A DNA stretch of 64,000 nucleotides. Origin: Sphingomonas sp. CBMAI 2297 (GTDB taxonomy: Bacteria > Pseudomonadota > Alphaproteobacteria > Sphingomonadales > Sphingomonadaceae). This document shows, one piece after another, positions 17,701 through 25,400 of the stretch. Location of the stretch: contig NZ_JAPDIR010000008.1 in the NCBI RefSeq assembly GCF_029870595.1, positions 124,001 to 188,000 of the forward strand, in the 5' to 3' direction. Position numbers and translations under genes: made by a program. The notes beneath the pieces are model-generated. The model saw only the letters and a list, made by a program, of their open reading frames with translations, did not search any database and was not told the origin of the DNA. Within the stretch, counting starts at the first letter, position 1. Each line of letters starts with the position of its first letter.

Positions 17701-17986
17701 TGAGGATGGTGTGACCGAGGACGAGGCGATCATCGGCGGAGCGATGGAGCGTGTACGTCCCGTACTGATGACCGCGCTGGTGGCCAGCCTCGGGTTCGTG
17801 CCGATGGCGCTCGCGACCGGTACTGGCGCCGAGGTCCAGCGGCCACTGGCGACCGTCGTCATTGGCGGGCTGATCACTTCGACCGCGTTGACGCTGCTGG
17901 TGTTACCGGCAATCACCGTGTTTGTGGGTCGTCGCTCGCGGCGAAGGCAGGCGGGGCAAGCTATCGCCCCGTCTGCTGCTAGCTGA
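14753..17986 (+). CDS. czcA: CzcA-like heavy-metal RND efflux pump
   Basis: This 1,077-residue HME-RND transporter has the RND plan of 12 membrane segments and two large periplasmic loops. The TM4 motif LDFGLIVDGAVIIVEN (first Asp about residue 426) carries the D, D and E proton-relay/metal residues of the CzcA/CnrA group. The following RRLAQRQEHEGRLL resembles the Ni/Co (CnrA/NccA) branch more than the Cu/Ag (CusA) branch; with the NreB-like gene upstream, Ni/Co export is the best guess. It is last in the operon, and an old mobile-element end begins within about 30 nt of its stop. Confidence 0.9.
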   Translation: MIAGILALSVRMRWLVAFLTLIVVGFGAWQITKLPIDAVPDVTNRQVQISTFAPTLGPVDIEKQVTFPVETALAGIPGLEMTRSFSRNGFSQVTAVFTDDTNIYFARQQVTERLTQAKDSLPAGIQPNLAPLSTGLGEIFFYSVAFRHPDGKGVKVVDGKPGWQSDGSYLTPEGERLTTELAKAAYLRTVQDWIIRPQMRNVQGVAGVDSNGGYVKQYLIEPNLNALASYGLSITELADALERANLSAGSNYVRRAGESFLVRADARLKSIEDIQEAVVATRAGVPVRVKDVGQVVIGGAVRTGSGSRMGSEAVISTVLMLVGQNSRIVANSAAEKLDQVNKALPPDVFAEPVYNRSKLVNATIATVEKNLVEGALLVIVVLFLLLGNIRAALITAAVIPITMLMTAAGMNGLGVSGNLMSLGALDFGLIVDGAVIIVENALRRLAQRQEHEGRLLTLRERLGETIEASQEMVRPTVYGQLIIFLVFVPLLTFQGVEGKTFSPMAITLMVALASAFVLSLTFVPAMLAILIKGKVSETEVKAIRWFKEKYAPMLRQAVARPLPFIAGGVGIFAAAILCFGLLGEEFMPQLDEKDITVTNFRVPSASIDQSTQMQLQIENALKSLPEAALVFSKNGNADLGTDPMPPNASDTYFIPKPEKEWPAEVKSKEDILRRIEEKMKPLIGNRTEIQQPIQMRFNELIAGVRADVAVKLYGDDLDQMSQQAQRIAGILRAIPGAGDVSVEQTDGAPTFDVKIDRQAAGRYGLSVEEVANTVAAALGGREAGLLFEGDRRFAVVVRLPDAQRDDLETLGAIPVMLPAAEGQVARSIPLREVARFSYTQGLNQISRENGKRMVVVQVNVRGRDLGGFVEEAQAKIGQLQLPAGMYTAWGGTFESLQSARLRLLIVVPICFLAIYALLYMALGGLVPAAIVFSAVPMALAGGVFALLLRGIPFSITAAVGFIALSGVAVLNGLVMMSAIRKRREDGVTEDEAIIGGAMERVRPVLMTALVASLGFVPMALATGTGAEVQRPLATVVIGGLITSTALTLLVLPAITVFVGRRSRRRQAGQAIAPSAAS

Positions 17987-18009
17987 CCACTACCGAACGG
18001 CGAGGAAAT

Positions 18010-18150
18010 GATCGAGCAGGCCGGGGCACAAGCTATTAGGATTGGCGTGTCACCAGGCCTGCTCGATCAAGGAGAGCGCCTGCCAACAAGAGGTCGACAG
18101 CGGGTAGACCAAAGAGCTGCTGCGGTGCCGCCCAAGGCCGATGCTTGGCG
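18010..18150. mobile_element. Second, degenerate right end of a Tn554-like element plus target-gene remnant
   Basis: A perfect 13-bp inverted repeat (GATCGAGCAGGCC at 18010-18022, complement at 18056-18068) encloses a 33-nt loop. GGGTAGACC follows at 18102-18110, then about 34 nt (18117-18150) matching 29 of 34 positions of the PP-loop gene sequence that flanks the first element at 9564-9597. Read on the minus strand the flank still encodes LGRH. This is the same order of parts as at 9466-9600, so a related element probably inserted in a homologous gene here. No intact recombinase gene accompanies this end. The stretch 17987-18217 holds no credible gene. Confidence 0.65.
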
Positions 18151-18217
18151 GGATGACATCGGGAGGCGTCGAGCGTGAATGGTCTCAGATCACCACCCCG
18201 CCAGCCCCCCTGCTCCG

Positions 18218-18457
18218 TCAGCGCGCGGGCCCGCCGCGCTGGACGGCCTCGGCGACACCCTGGATTTCGGCGACTGCCATATCGAGCCTTCGCACCGCTT
18301 CATCGCGACCGTCGCAGCCCTCGCTCGAGGAGAGCTCGATCATCAGGAAGGTGAAGAGCGTGTCTCCGGCCTCACGGGCGTCGCTCAGGCTTTCGACATG
18401 GGCGAAGTCGCTCCCGCCATAGACATCCGCGCAGGCGCGTTGGAACTGGTTCAACAT
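18218..18457 (-). CDS. Small conserved-looking backbone protein, function unknown
   Basis: This 79-residue protein begins MLNQFQRACADVYGG and is preceded by an AGGAG ribosome site at a normal distance; the frame is open further upstream but without one. It is acidic and predicted mostly helical (AREAGDTLFTFLMIELSSSE), with no membrane segment or known motif that I recognise. It is the last gene of the backbone before the mobile-element remnant at 18010-18150. Confidence 0.5.
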   Translation of the reverse strand: MLNQFQRACADVYGGSDFAHVESLSDAREAGDTLFTFLMIELSSSEGCDGRDEAVRRLDMAVAEIQGVAEAVQRGGPAR

Positions 18458-18637
18458 GACGGGGGCTCCTGATCGGGAGTTGCGAAATACGCCCAACAGA
18501 TCTCGATCCCGGCATCGAGGGTGACACAGTCGGGCCTGCGAAGCCTTCCCCTGCACCGGACACGCCGCCGAGTGGCATGTAAGGTCACCGCGATGGTACG
18601 GCGATGCGCGAAGCGAGGATTTCGGCGACGGCCGCCG

Positions 18638-19090
18638 TCAGGTTGGCGTGGCGGGCGCTGAAACGGATTCGGGTGGCACCGCGGCGATCGTATCGGAGAT
18701 CGCGGCGTAGAAGGCCGTGAGGAACGGCAGGGTCTGGGCAAGAAGCGCCGCAGGCCATTCAACATCGTTAGGTCGCCGAAAACCGCCTTGCATGTAGAAG
18801 GGATGGACCAGCGTCAGCACCGGTTCGGCGGCGTCGGGGAACGAAAGCCCCTCGATTTCCGCCAGGCTACGCGCGATAGCGAGGTCATGCCCAACGGTGC
18901 GGCGCATTTGGTCGTCGGTGAAGCCGACAAGGCTAAGCCACGCTTTGAGCGCCAGTTCGATCGAGATGGCGGTCCAGTAGTAGCGGTGCTCGGTGGTCAT
19001 GGGCGCATAGTCGGCAACTGCTGACTGCAGGAAATGTTGGGCCGCGTCGATCAGGTGACGCGCATAGGCGCGTCCATCGGTGCGGGACAT
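18638..19090 (-). CDS. HEPN-like domain protein
   Basis: This 150-residue protein starts at an ATG with an AGGAGACC site. It is helical, with YYWTAISIELALKAWLSLVG (about residues 38-57) and then RRTVGHDLAIARSLAE. The ELALKA...GHDL pattern is typical of HEPN proteins, and R-R-T-V-G-H fits the RX4-6H RNase motif of that superfamily. HEPN proteins act as RNases in toxin-antitoxin, Abi and other conflict systems. No nucleotidyltransferase (MNT) antitoxin is next door, so a TA pairing is not supported. Assignment rests on pattern recognition only. Confidence 0.5.
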   Translation of the reverse strand: MSRTDGRAYARHLIDAAQHFLQSAVADYAPMTTEHRYYWTAISIELALKAWLSLVGFTDDQMRRTVGHDLAIARSLAEIEGLSFPDAAEPVLTLVHPFYMQGGFRRPNDVEWPAALLAQTLPFLTAFYAAISDTIAAVPPESVSAPATPT

Positions 19091-19231
19091 GGTGGTCTCC
19101 TGCGATGGGCTGCGGTGCGGGTGTTCGATGACCTCGAAGGCCTAGGCGGCGGGATCGATGACCGTGAGATCGCGGTCCACAGAGCAACGGCGTCCGCGCC
19201 AGCGCTGGCTGCGGGTATTTCACCCCAGGGA

Positions 19232-20536
19232 TTAGCGAGCGCCGAATCTCGTCGCCCCGCCGAACAGGCGAAGCGCCCGTGCCATCTCCTCGCGCAGCCG
19301 GGCCTTGCTACCGACGACAACCGTGGGATCGAGGAGTTCGCCGTCAGGATCGATGAAGCCATACGCGGGCGCACCGCCCTGCTCGATCGAAACCATATGC
19401 CCCCTGTCGGGGCCGGGCCCCTGATAGCGGGCCGTCAGCTCGCCCAGCTTGGCGGTGAGGCCTTTGGTCGCCTTGGACCAACGGATGTGGCCGGCGCCGA
19501 CATTGCTTCCGGCCTCGCGGCCTCGGTCCATCCAGAGCTTCAGGTGCGCTTTGACCTGCGGCGGCGTGTTGCGCGTGCGCTCACGATTTCGACAGGTCGG
19601 CAGGGCTGCCGAATGGGCGTCGAGAACCCGCAAATAGTCGCCATGCAATGCGACAAGAATGTCCTCAACATCGCTGTCCGCCAGGAGGGCGCGAAGGCGG
19701 TCTCCCTGCTCGGGACTGGCAATGAGTTCATCGGCGCGAGCCGCCGTCAATTCCTCGGCCTCAGACAATGCCGACGCTGACGAAGCGAAGCCCCTGGCGG
19801 CCGTGAGGACGATGGCGCGACCGCCGCAGCGACCGCCCGTCTCCTGAAAGCGCTCGAAGATGTCGCCGCGGCCGAGTGCGGCTGCTGGGTGATCACCGAG
19901 GATGATGACCCGCCGTGGCCACGGTGTCGGCCGTGGTCGATCGCTCGGCTTCAACCAATCCGAGGGCAGACATCGTGCCGCGACGAACGGTCGCGACGGC
20001 GCGCCTGTTCTTGCCGCGGCAAGATTGGCGCGGCGGGCCGTATCGAAGAGATCATCGACGTCACCGCCACCATCGGCAAACCCGCGATCATAGGCCGAGC
20101 GTTCTGCGGTTTTGGACGGTGGACGGTGATTCCAACCAACGTGGGCCGCATACCAGCCATCGGCATAGCGGATCGCCTGATTCCAGTCATAGCCGTAGCG
20201 CTCTCTGCCGCGCAGGATCGCCGCATCGCGCTCGTCGCCGCGTACCGAGGCGGCTCGGTCCTCGGTGAAGCTGAAATTGCGTGCCTGGCGCTCGGCCTCG
20301 GCAGCTGCGGCGATGGCGTCGTTGACCGGCTTCATCGCGACGACACGTTCGCGGGTACGCGCCATGCGGTCTGCCGCCGTCGATGTTGGCGGCAGGTCGG
20401 GATAGTCGCGCCAGGCTTTCGCAATCGCCTCGGCTTGATCCGGTGCGCGGCCTCGGGCAAGCCAGGTGGCGGCCGAGCAGGGATCGAAGGGCGGGATATT
20501 CTCGGCACGTGTCATGTGCTCGGCCTCCGTCGACAT
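19232..20536 (-). CDS. Backbone protein of unknown function
   Basis: This 434-residue protein starts in a TGATG overlap with the stop of the upstream gene (20536-21180), suggesting coupling; an internal ATG at 20515 is an alternative. The N-terminal half is Arg/Ala/Asp-rich with ERYGYDWNQAIRYADGWYAAH. The C-terminal half has IVLTAARGFASSASALSEAE, SDVEDILVALHGDYLRVLDA and AHLKLWMDRGREAGSNVGAG. I do not recognise the family. It travels with the PRTRC cassette here, so a role in plasmid maintenance is possible. Confidence 0.6.
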   Translation of the reverse strand: MSTEAEHMTRAENIPPFDPCSAATWLARGRAPDQAEAIAKAWRDYPDLPPTSTAADRMARTRERVVAMKPVNDAIAAAAEAERQARNFSFTEDRAASVRGDERDAAILRGRERYGYDWNQAIRYADGWYAAHVGWNHRPPSKTAERSAYDRGFADGGGDVDDLFDTARRANLAAARTGAPSRPFVAARCLPSDWLKPSDRPRPTPWPRRVIILGDHPAAALGRGDIFERFQETGGRCGGRAIVLTAARGFASSASALSEAEELTAARADELIASPEQGDRLRALLADSDVEDILVALHGDYLRVLDAHSAALPTCRNRERTRNTPPQVKAHLKLWMDRGREAGSNVGAGHIRWSKATKGLTAKLGELTARYQGPGPDRGHMVSIEQGGAPAYGFIDPDGELLDPTVVVGSKARLREEMARALRLFGGATRFGAR

Positions 20537-21180
20537 CAGGCAAAGAGGCGCATGGGCTGTGCGACCGGCGGGGGCAGGCGCAGGTCGCGCTGCAGGCGGG
20601 CGGCGAAACGGTCGGGCGCCATGAGGTCGTTGACCGATGCCCAGTGATTGCGATCGCCGCAGTGGTCGTCACGGCCGCGAACGCGGCGATAGAGGACTTC
20701 CCGGCCCGGGCCCGAACAGCCGAGCGAGAGCTGCACCCACGCCTCCTCGCCATGGAGCGTGATTTCGCCGGAGACCGCGGGGCCGCCCTTGTTGGAGCGA
20801 ATGTCGTAGGTCCCGTCGCAGAGGCCGAGGGCGTCGGCCAGGCGCCGCATCGCGGAGCGGCCCTCGGAATGGAAGAGCCGCTTGGCGGCCTCGTCATAGC
20901 TGACGCCGCGATAGGCCAGATTTCGCAGCACCGGGGTGCGGCGGATTTCGGCAATCTGGTCCATGCAGGTGCGCCGAAGCTCCAGGCTGGACGGCCGATC
21001 CTCGCACACTGCGCTCAGATGGCGGACGAGCAGGATCACGGCAGGATCGGTTTCCGCATCCTTGCCGGCGTTGCGGCAATCCTTGATTGCGGCGCCGATG
21101 GCGTGGAGGGTGGTGAAGACCGTGATCAGCGAGCTGGGATCGAGCGCTTGCTGATGGCGCATGGCGACGTCGTAAGTCAT
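20536..21180 (-). CDS. Backbone protein of unknown function
   Basis: This 214-residue protein is preceded by GGAGGGCC. It has an N-terminal helical part (SSLITVFTTLHAIGAAIKDC) and a mixed C-terminal part with YRRVRGRDDHCGDRNHWASV. No signal peptide or membrane segment is seen. It is coupled to the downstream unknown gene and separated from the PRTRC ThiF gene by a G-rich/hairpin leader (21198-21245). Confidence 0.6.
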   Translation of the reverse strand: MTYDVAMRHQQALDPSSLITVFTTLHAIGAAIKDCRNAGKDAETDPAVILLVRHLSAVCEDRPSSLELRRTCMDQIAEIRRTPVLRNLAYRGVSYDEAAKRLFHSEGRSAMRRLADALGLCDGTYDIRSNKGGPAVSGEITLHGEEAWVQLSLGCSGPGREVLYRRVRGRDDHCGDRNHWASVNDLMAPDRFAARLQRDLRLPPPVAQPMRLFA

Positions 21181-21197
21181 GGGGAGGCCCTCCGGTC

Positions 21198-21245
21198 TTG
21201 AGCGAAAATCCGCTCAAACGGCCCTCTCCCCCTCCCCTTTCTCCC
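21198..21245 (-). promoter_or_regulatory. G-rich/hairpin leader, copy 2
   Basis: On the minus strand GGGAGAAAGGGGAGGGGGAG (about 21226-21245) is followed by a 7-bp hairpin TTGAGCG/CGCTCAA with a 6-nt loop (21198-21217), then the ribosome site of the gene starting at 21180. Confidence 0.5.
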
Positions 21246-21272
21246 GTGGGCGGCCTCGGGGAGCGCTGACTC

Positions 21273-22031
21273 TCAGGCGGCGATCGGCAGCGGAATGGGA
21301 ACGCTCTGCCCCGTGGCAATGTTGATGAAGGCCCCCGCATGCCCGATCGATCCTCGACCAATGAGGTCAAAGAGCAGCGCCAGGGCATGGCTCGCCACGA
21401 CTCTGTTCACGAAGAGCGATTGACGCTCCAGGGCCTCGGCCATCGAGCATGACGGCGCATCGTCATCCGGTAGGGTCTCGTCCGCGATCTCCGGAAAATA
21501 TTCGAGGACCGTGGGAGGTAGTTGATGGTCGGCCTCGGCCTCGTGGTTCGGGCAGCCGAGAATGAATTGTCCATCGCCCGCGCGATTGCCGAGGTCCATC
21601 CAGTAGGTCGGCGGGCTCCGCCCGGCCACCAGTGCTGCTCCTATGGCCCGGCGCGCGGAGGCGGTATCGACGCAGGTGATGAGAATATCAGCGCCGTCGA
21701 GCTTGGCGGCCTCGGGCGCCCGTCCGTGTACCGCCGTCCAGGCAAGGCCGTGAGCGAGATTGACCCGCTCGGTCAGGGTCCGGGCCTTGGAGTTGCCGAT
21801 GTCGCATCGATAGAAGGGCTGTCGGCCGAGATTGGCTTCGCTGACGATGTCATCGTCGACGACGGTCACGTCGAGCGAGCGAGAGGAAATGGCGCGCAGT
21901 GCGGTGTCCAGCGAGGCGAGGCCCATCAGCATCTGCGCTCCGTTGCCGCCGCAACCCACGAGCACGACCTTGATCGCCCCGCTGCCAAGGGCCGCGGGCA
22001 GATAGTGGCGGGCAGGCGGATCAGAGCTCAT
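21273..22031 (-). CDS. PRTRC system ThiF-family protein
   Basis: This 252-residue E1/ThiF-like protein has a Rossmann nucleotide-binding start (IKVVLVGCGGNGAQMLMGLA), VTVVDDDIVSEANLGRQPF and DILITCVDTASARRAI. ThiF/E1 enzymes adenylate the C-terminus of ubiquitin-like proteins. In PRTRC cassettes the partner is the small protein C (24681-24887), with protein A carrying a JAB-like fold. The ATG at 22031 overlaps the stop of protein A by 11 nt. It is the last cassette gene transcribed. Confidence 0.9.
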   Translation of the reverse strand: MSSDPPARHYLPAALGSGAIKVVLVGCGGNGAQMLMGLASLDTALRAISSRSLDVTVVDDDIVSEANLGRQPFYRCDIGNSKARTLTERVNLAHGLAWTAVHGRAPEAAKLDGADILITCVDTASARRAIGAALVAGRSPPTYWMDLGNRAGDGQFILGCPNHEAEADHQLPPTVLEYFPEIADETLPDDDAPSCSMAEALERQSLFVNRVVASHALALLFDLIGRGSIGHAGAFINIATGQSVPIPLPIAA

Positions 22032-22680
22032 GATAGTCTCCAGAAAATGGGCTGCGCGGAAGCGGCAGGAACATCCCGCCGGCGCACAGCCGGGAGGCGA
22101 TTGTCGGGCCATCCGCGTGACCGAGACGTCCGACCACCATGGAAATCTTGGTCGCGTGTGCGTCGTCGGCGTCGTCGGTTGCGCTGAAGAAGGCGGGAGC
22201 ATGGCCATGGCTGTGGATGTCACAGACGATATGCCGGTGCGGCGGCTGCACGGGTGGACGGTAGGTGAGGTGCGACGGCGTCGCGTGGTCGATCTGGGGG
22301 AGATCGAGCGTGAATTGCCGATCGTTCTCATCCCAGACGATGAACGCCGCGGCCTCGTTCGGCAGAGCGGCCCGAAAGTGCTTGAGGACTTGTGCCAACA
22401 GCTCTGCCGGTATCAGTCCGCAGCGCAGATCCGCGCGCCCGGCGCCAATGCTTCCATACGGGAGATAAGCTGGAATAGGCGGTGTGACGGGCAGGTCCAG
22501 AGCGAGCCAGGCCCGGCGCAGGATCAAGCAGACACCGTCGCGGCCGACGACGAGGCATTGACCGACACGGGCTTCGCGAACCGCGTCGATGGCAGGGGAT
22601 TGCCCACTGGGCGGCACCGGATAACATGGCGCGGCCGCCAGGACGGCAGCGGAGGTCGGGTCTTCGGCAAGGGCTATCAT
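22021..22680 (-). CDS. PRTRC system protein A (JAB-like)
   Basis: This 219-residue protein has IVCDIHSHGHAPAFFSATDD (about residues 150-169), an H-x-H plus Asp arrangement of JAB/MPN metallopeptidases. JAB enzymes remove ubiquitin-like modifiers, so with ThiF and protein C the cassette looks like a miniature conjugation/deconjugation set. The start overlaps the stop of protein B by 4 nt (ATGA). The biological target of PRTRC is not established. Confidence 0.88.
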   Translation of the reverse strand: MIALAEDPTSAAVLAAAPCYPVPPSGQSPAIDAVREARVGQCLVVGRDGVCLILRRAWLALDLPVTPPIPAYLPYGSIGAGRADLRCGLIPAELLAQVLKHFRAALPNEAAAFIVWDENDRQFTLDLPQIDHATPSHLTYRPPVQPPHRHIVCDIHSHGHAPAFFSATDDADDAHATKISMVVGRLGHADGPTIASRLCAGGMFLPLPRSPFSGDYHEL

Positions 22681-23507
22681 CGGCGGGACTTTCCGTAGAT
22701 CAAGTCACCAAGCGTCATCGGCTCGGCCTTGGTGCCCCCTCGTGGGACGGCTTGACGACGATCGCCAACGAACGCCTTCAGGCGTTTGACCGGGAAGCGT
22801 GTCGCGCGGGTCGCCGCGAGATTGTCCCAGAGCCGCACGAGACCGCCCTTTCCCGTGACGGTCAGCTCCTGGCCCGGATTGGGGTGCGTCGACCAGGAGT
22901 CAAAAAGCGCACGTTCGAATTCGGGAATGGCCGCCACCTCCAGCGATGTCGGCCTCGGAATGTTGCCCCAACACAGCGAGCCATTGAGGAAGACGTTGAG
23001 GATGGGCGAATGAAGCAGGATGGTCTCGGCCGTGGGCCGCTCGCTGCGGCCAAGGGCATAGACACCAAGCCTACGCCGAGTGGCGACAAGGACGTGCGCG
23101 GGATATGCGACCGGGACAACGGTACGGCCAGCAAGCGCACGAAGGCCCGCCGGCGGGGTCGACAGGTTGAAATATGCTGGCCGCACCTGCGCGGGCACCC
23201 ACCAGACGAGCAGATCGGGATGCGCAACGAGCACCGTCTCGGGGAGAATTTGGGGCGCGGCGACGCGGCCGAGCGCCTGCGACCAATGCCGCAAATGTGC
23301 TCGTGTCAAAGGCGTCCCGGCGGCGATAGTCGGTGCGCCGGCGGCGTCATGGTCGATCTGGTGGATGCTGGCGAAAGCGTCGGCATCCTCGTCGGGGGTA
23401 AGATGGGAACCGAGGCCGCGGGCCCCGTTGCTTCTGTAAAGCAGGATGGCGTTGGTCAGCACCAATCCGCCGGCAGTTCGCTCGAACTGCACGCAATGGT
23501 CGGTCAT
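22677..23507 (-). CDS. PRTRC system protein B
   Basis: This 276-residue protein has the recognisable PRTRC-B core: PDLLVWWVPAQVRPAYFN, LLHSPILNVFLNGSLCWGN and a C-terminal MTLGDLIYGK. There is no signal peptide. It is coupled to protein A by an ATGA overlap and lies 10 nt after protein F. Its function in the cassette is unknown. Confidence 0.85.
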   Translation of the reverse strand: MTDHCVQFERTAGGLVLTNAILLYRSNGARGLGSHLTPDEDADAFASIHQIDHDAAGAPTIAAGTPLTRAHLRHWSQALGRVAAPQILPETVLVAHPDLLVWWVPAQVRPAYFNLSTPPAGLRALAGRTVVPVAYPAHVLVATRRRLGVYALGRSERPTAETILLHSPILNVFLNGSLCWGNIPRPTSLEVAAIPEFERALFDSWSTHPNPGQELTVTGKGGLVRLWDNLAATRATRFPVKRLKAFVGDRRQAVPRGGTKAEPMTLGDLIYGKSRR

Positions 23508-23517
23508 GTCGGCCTCG

Positions 23518-24606
23518 CTATTCGGGGGGATAGAGTTCGATTAGGTGTCTGGCAGCGCGCAGAAGCCGGGCGCCAACCGCGAGCGAGGCAAGCCATGCAT
23601 CGATTGCTGCGATTTGTGTCATCGGGCAGAGACCCGTCACGTCCATGAAGCCATACTCCATGCCGTGGCGCCCGACATCGTCGACCTCGACCGCGAACTG
23701 CTCGACGGGAACGAGGGTCAGCGGCGGCAGTGGCGAGCATTCCTCGATGCCGGGGACATATTCGTAGAGAACGTCCATCTCTACGCGCCAGGCATGATGC
23801 TCGTCGGGCAGATCGGTGAGTGCCGCGTGAGCATCGCGTAATTCGCGCAAGGCCCGGCGAAGGACAATCGGTAGCTTCGACTGAGGCGCCGCCTTTGCTG
23901 CGAACATCCATTCCGGCCGCTTGGCATTCATGGCGGACGGCATGATTTGGGCGTCGATTTCGCTGGGATCAGCCCCGTGGTAGGCGATCAGGGCTTCGCG
24001 GGCGGCCCCATCTTCGGTCTCGCCATCCCAATAGTACATCGAGATATTGTCGAAGAGATCGTCATAGCAGAACACCGGGAGAGCGCTTCCGAGCGTGCGC
24101 TCGAGCGCCCGGTAGGCCGCCGCGCGCCACGGGATCGGCCGATTGCTGTCCTCGATCCATCCAAGATCCAACTGTCCGACGCTATCGCAGACGATGGCGA
24201 TCGCCGGCGCGCCGCAGGATTCCCCGTTGAGGAGGACGACGCGCAAGTCCGCGATCGTACAGCTTCGCAGGATGTCCAGGACCTTCGCCGTGAAGACCTG
24301 CTCGATGCGCCGCCGTGCCTCGGGGCGCGTCAGACGCGCTGTCGCCCCCTCCTTCGACACCACCCAGCTGCCCACCAGCTTGTGATGGGCTACGAGCGAG
24401 CGATCGAAGATCACGGGAATATCGGGCGAGAAGCGGACGGACCGTCCGGCGAGGTCAGCCGAGCGGTGGGAGGGGCAGGCCGATGGGTGGAGCGATGGGA
24501 TCGGCGGGACCGTCCTCTTGCGTGCCCGCGCAAAGGACGATCTGCGCATGGAGGGCTTGGGCCTGTTTGCTGCAGGTTGGCCGGGAAAGTCCGGAAGTGT
24601 CGCCAT
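23518..24606 (-). CDS. PRTRC system protein F
   Basis: This 362-residue protein has a basic, Pro/Arg-rich N-terminus (RRSSFARARKRTVPPIPSLH) and a body with VVLLNGESCGAPAIAIVCDS, LPVFCYDDLFDNISMYYWDG and a C-terminal TLVPVEQFAVEVDDVGRHGM. Order and content match PRTRC protein F, between proteins C and B. No enzymatic motif is visible. The basic N-terminus could contact DNA. Confidence 0.8.
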   Translation of the reverse strand: MATLPDFPGQPAANRPKPSMRRSSFARARKRTVPPIPSLHPSACPSHRSADLAGRSVRFSPDIPVIFDRSLVAHHKLVGSWVVSKEGATARLTRPEARRRIEQVFTAKVLDILRSCTIADLRVVLLNGESCGAPAIAIVCDSVGQLDLGWIEDSNRPIPWRAAAYRALERTLGSALPVFCYDDLFDNISMYYWDGETEDGAAREALIAYHGADPSEIDAQIMPSAMNAKRPEWMFAAKAAPQSKLPIVLRRALRELRDAHAALTDLPDEHHAWRVEMDVLYEYVPGIEECSPLPPLTLVPVEQFAVEVDDVGRHGMEYGFMDVTGLCPMTQIAAIDAWLASLAVGARLLRAARHLIELYPPE

Positions 24607-24680
24607 GGTCGTTCTCGATCCATTCGAGGAGCGTGTTGCGCGGTGCTGCGGGGATGGCCGCTGTTCGCGGGCGTGCCACC

Positions 24681-24887
24681 TCAGCCCTTCGTGCCGACCG
24701 CGCGGCGATATTCGGTGACATGGACACCGCCGGTAACCCCGGCATCCACCAGGTCGGCATTGAGGATCGCCGGGTAGAGGGTGGCGTGATAGGCGCGCAG
24801 CCCTTGCGGGTCGTTGGCAAGGTGCGGCGGCTGCGGGAGGTCGATACCGTCATAGCGGTAGACCCGGGCAAGGTGATCGATCTGCAT
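24681..24887 (-). CDS. PRTRC system protein C (ubiquitin-like)
   Basis: This 68-residue protein begins MQIDHLARVYRYDGIDLPQP. It is small and compact and sits where PRTRC cassettes carry protein C, the predicted ubiquitin-like member handled by the ThiF-like enzyme. The C-terminus (YRRAVGTKG) ends in a single Gly, not the classical Gly-Gly, so either the tail is used directly or the adenylation target differs. Confidence 0.82.
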   Translation of the reverse strand: MQIDHLARVYRYDGIDLPQPPHLANDPQGLRAYHATLYPAILNADLVDAGVTGGVHVTEYRRAVGTKG

Positions 24888-24932
24888 CGTAATGTCCTCG
24901 TTGGAATGGCAAAGGGGCGCCGGTTCATCCCG

Positions 24933-25367
24933 TCACCAAAGACTGGCGGGTTCCTCCGATTTGGCATCGGCCGGAAGGGCGCCCGGTGCTGGCGCAGCCG
25001 GCGCGATGGTCGTGGGGCCTGCCGACTTGGGAGGCGTCGATGCCGCCTTTGCCTTCGCCGCCTCGGCGGACGCTGCGCGGGCGGCCTCGGCCGCGCCCCG
25101 CTGGGTGGCGATCTGGTCAGCGAGCGTCTTGCGCGCGGCAATCAGTCCGCCAAGGGCGCCGTCGGCACCCTTCGAGAGCTCGGCATCGATCTCAGCGGCC
25201 GTCGCTGTGATCGAGATCGGACGCAGCTCGCCGGCCTCGGCCTTGTGCGTTTTCCCCTCGGCGATGCGGGGAATGATGATGAGGGTGACAACATCGTCAG
25301 CGCCGGCGACGAGATCGAAGGCGAGCGAATAGCTGCCCAGCAAGGGCAATAGGCTTGAGATCAGCAT
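24933..25367 (-). CDS. PRTRC system protein E
   Basis: The 144-residue protein has a folded N-terminal half (LAFDLVAGADDVVTLIIIPR) and an Ala/Lys/Pro-rich low-complexity C-terminus (AARAASAEAAKAKAA then APAAPAPG). This is the usual PRTRC-E layout. It lies 33 nt after the PRTRC ParB gene. Confidence 0.82.
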   Translation of the reverse strand: MLISSLLPLLGSYSLAFDLVAGADDVVTLIIIPRIAEGKTHKAEAGELRPISITATAAEIDAELSKGADGALGGLIAARKTLADQIATQRGAAEAARAASAEAAKAKAASTPPKSAGPTTIAPAAPAPGALPADAKSEEPASLW

Positions 25368-25400
25368 GTTGGTGGTTCCTTGATTGGAAGGCTGGTGGGG

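Noticed and set aside
18638..19231. HEPN-MNT toxin-antitoxin pair
   Set aside because: No nucleotidyltransferase-type gene is adjacent; the neighbouring frames in 19091-19231 are short shadows.
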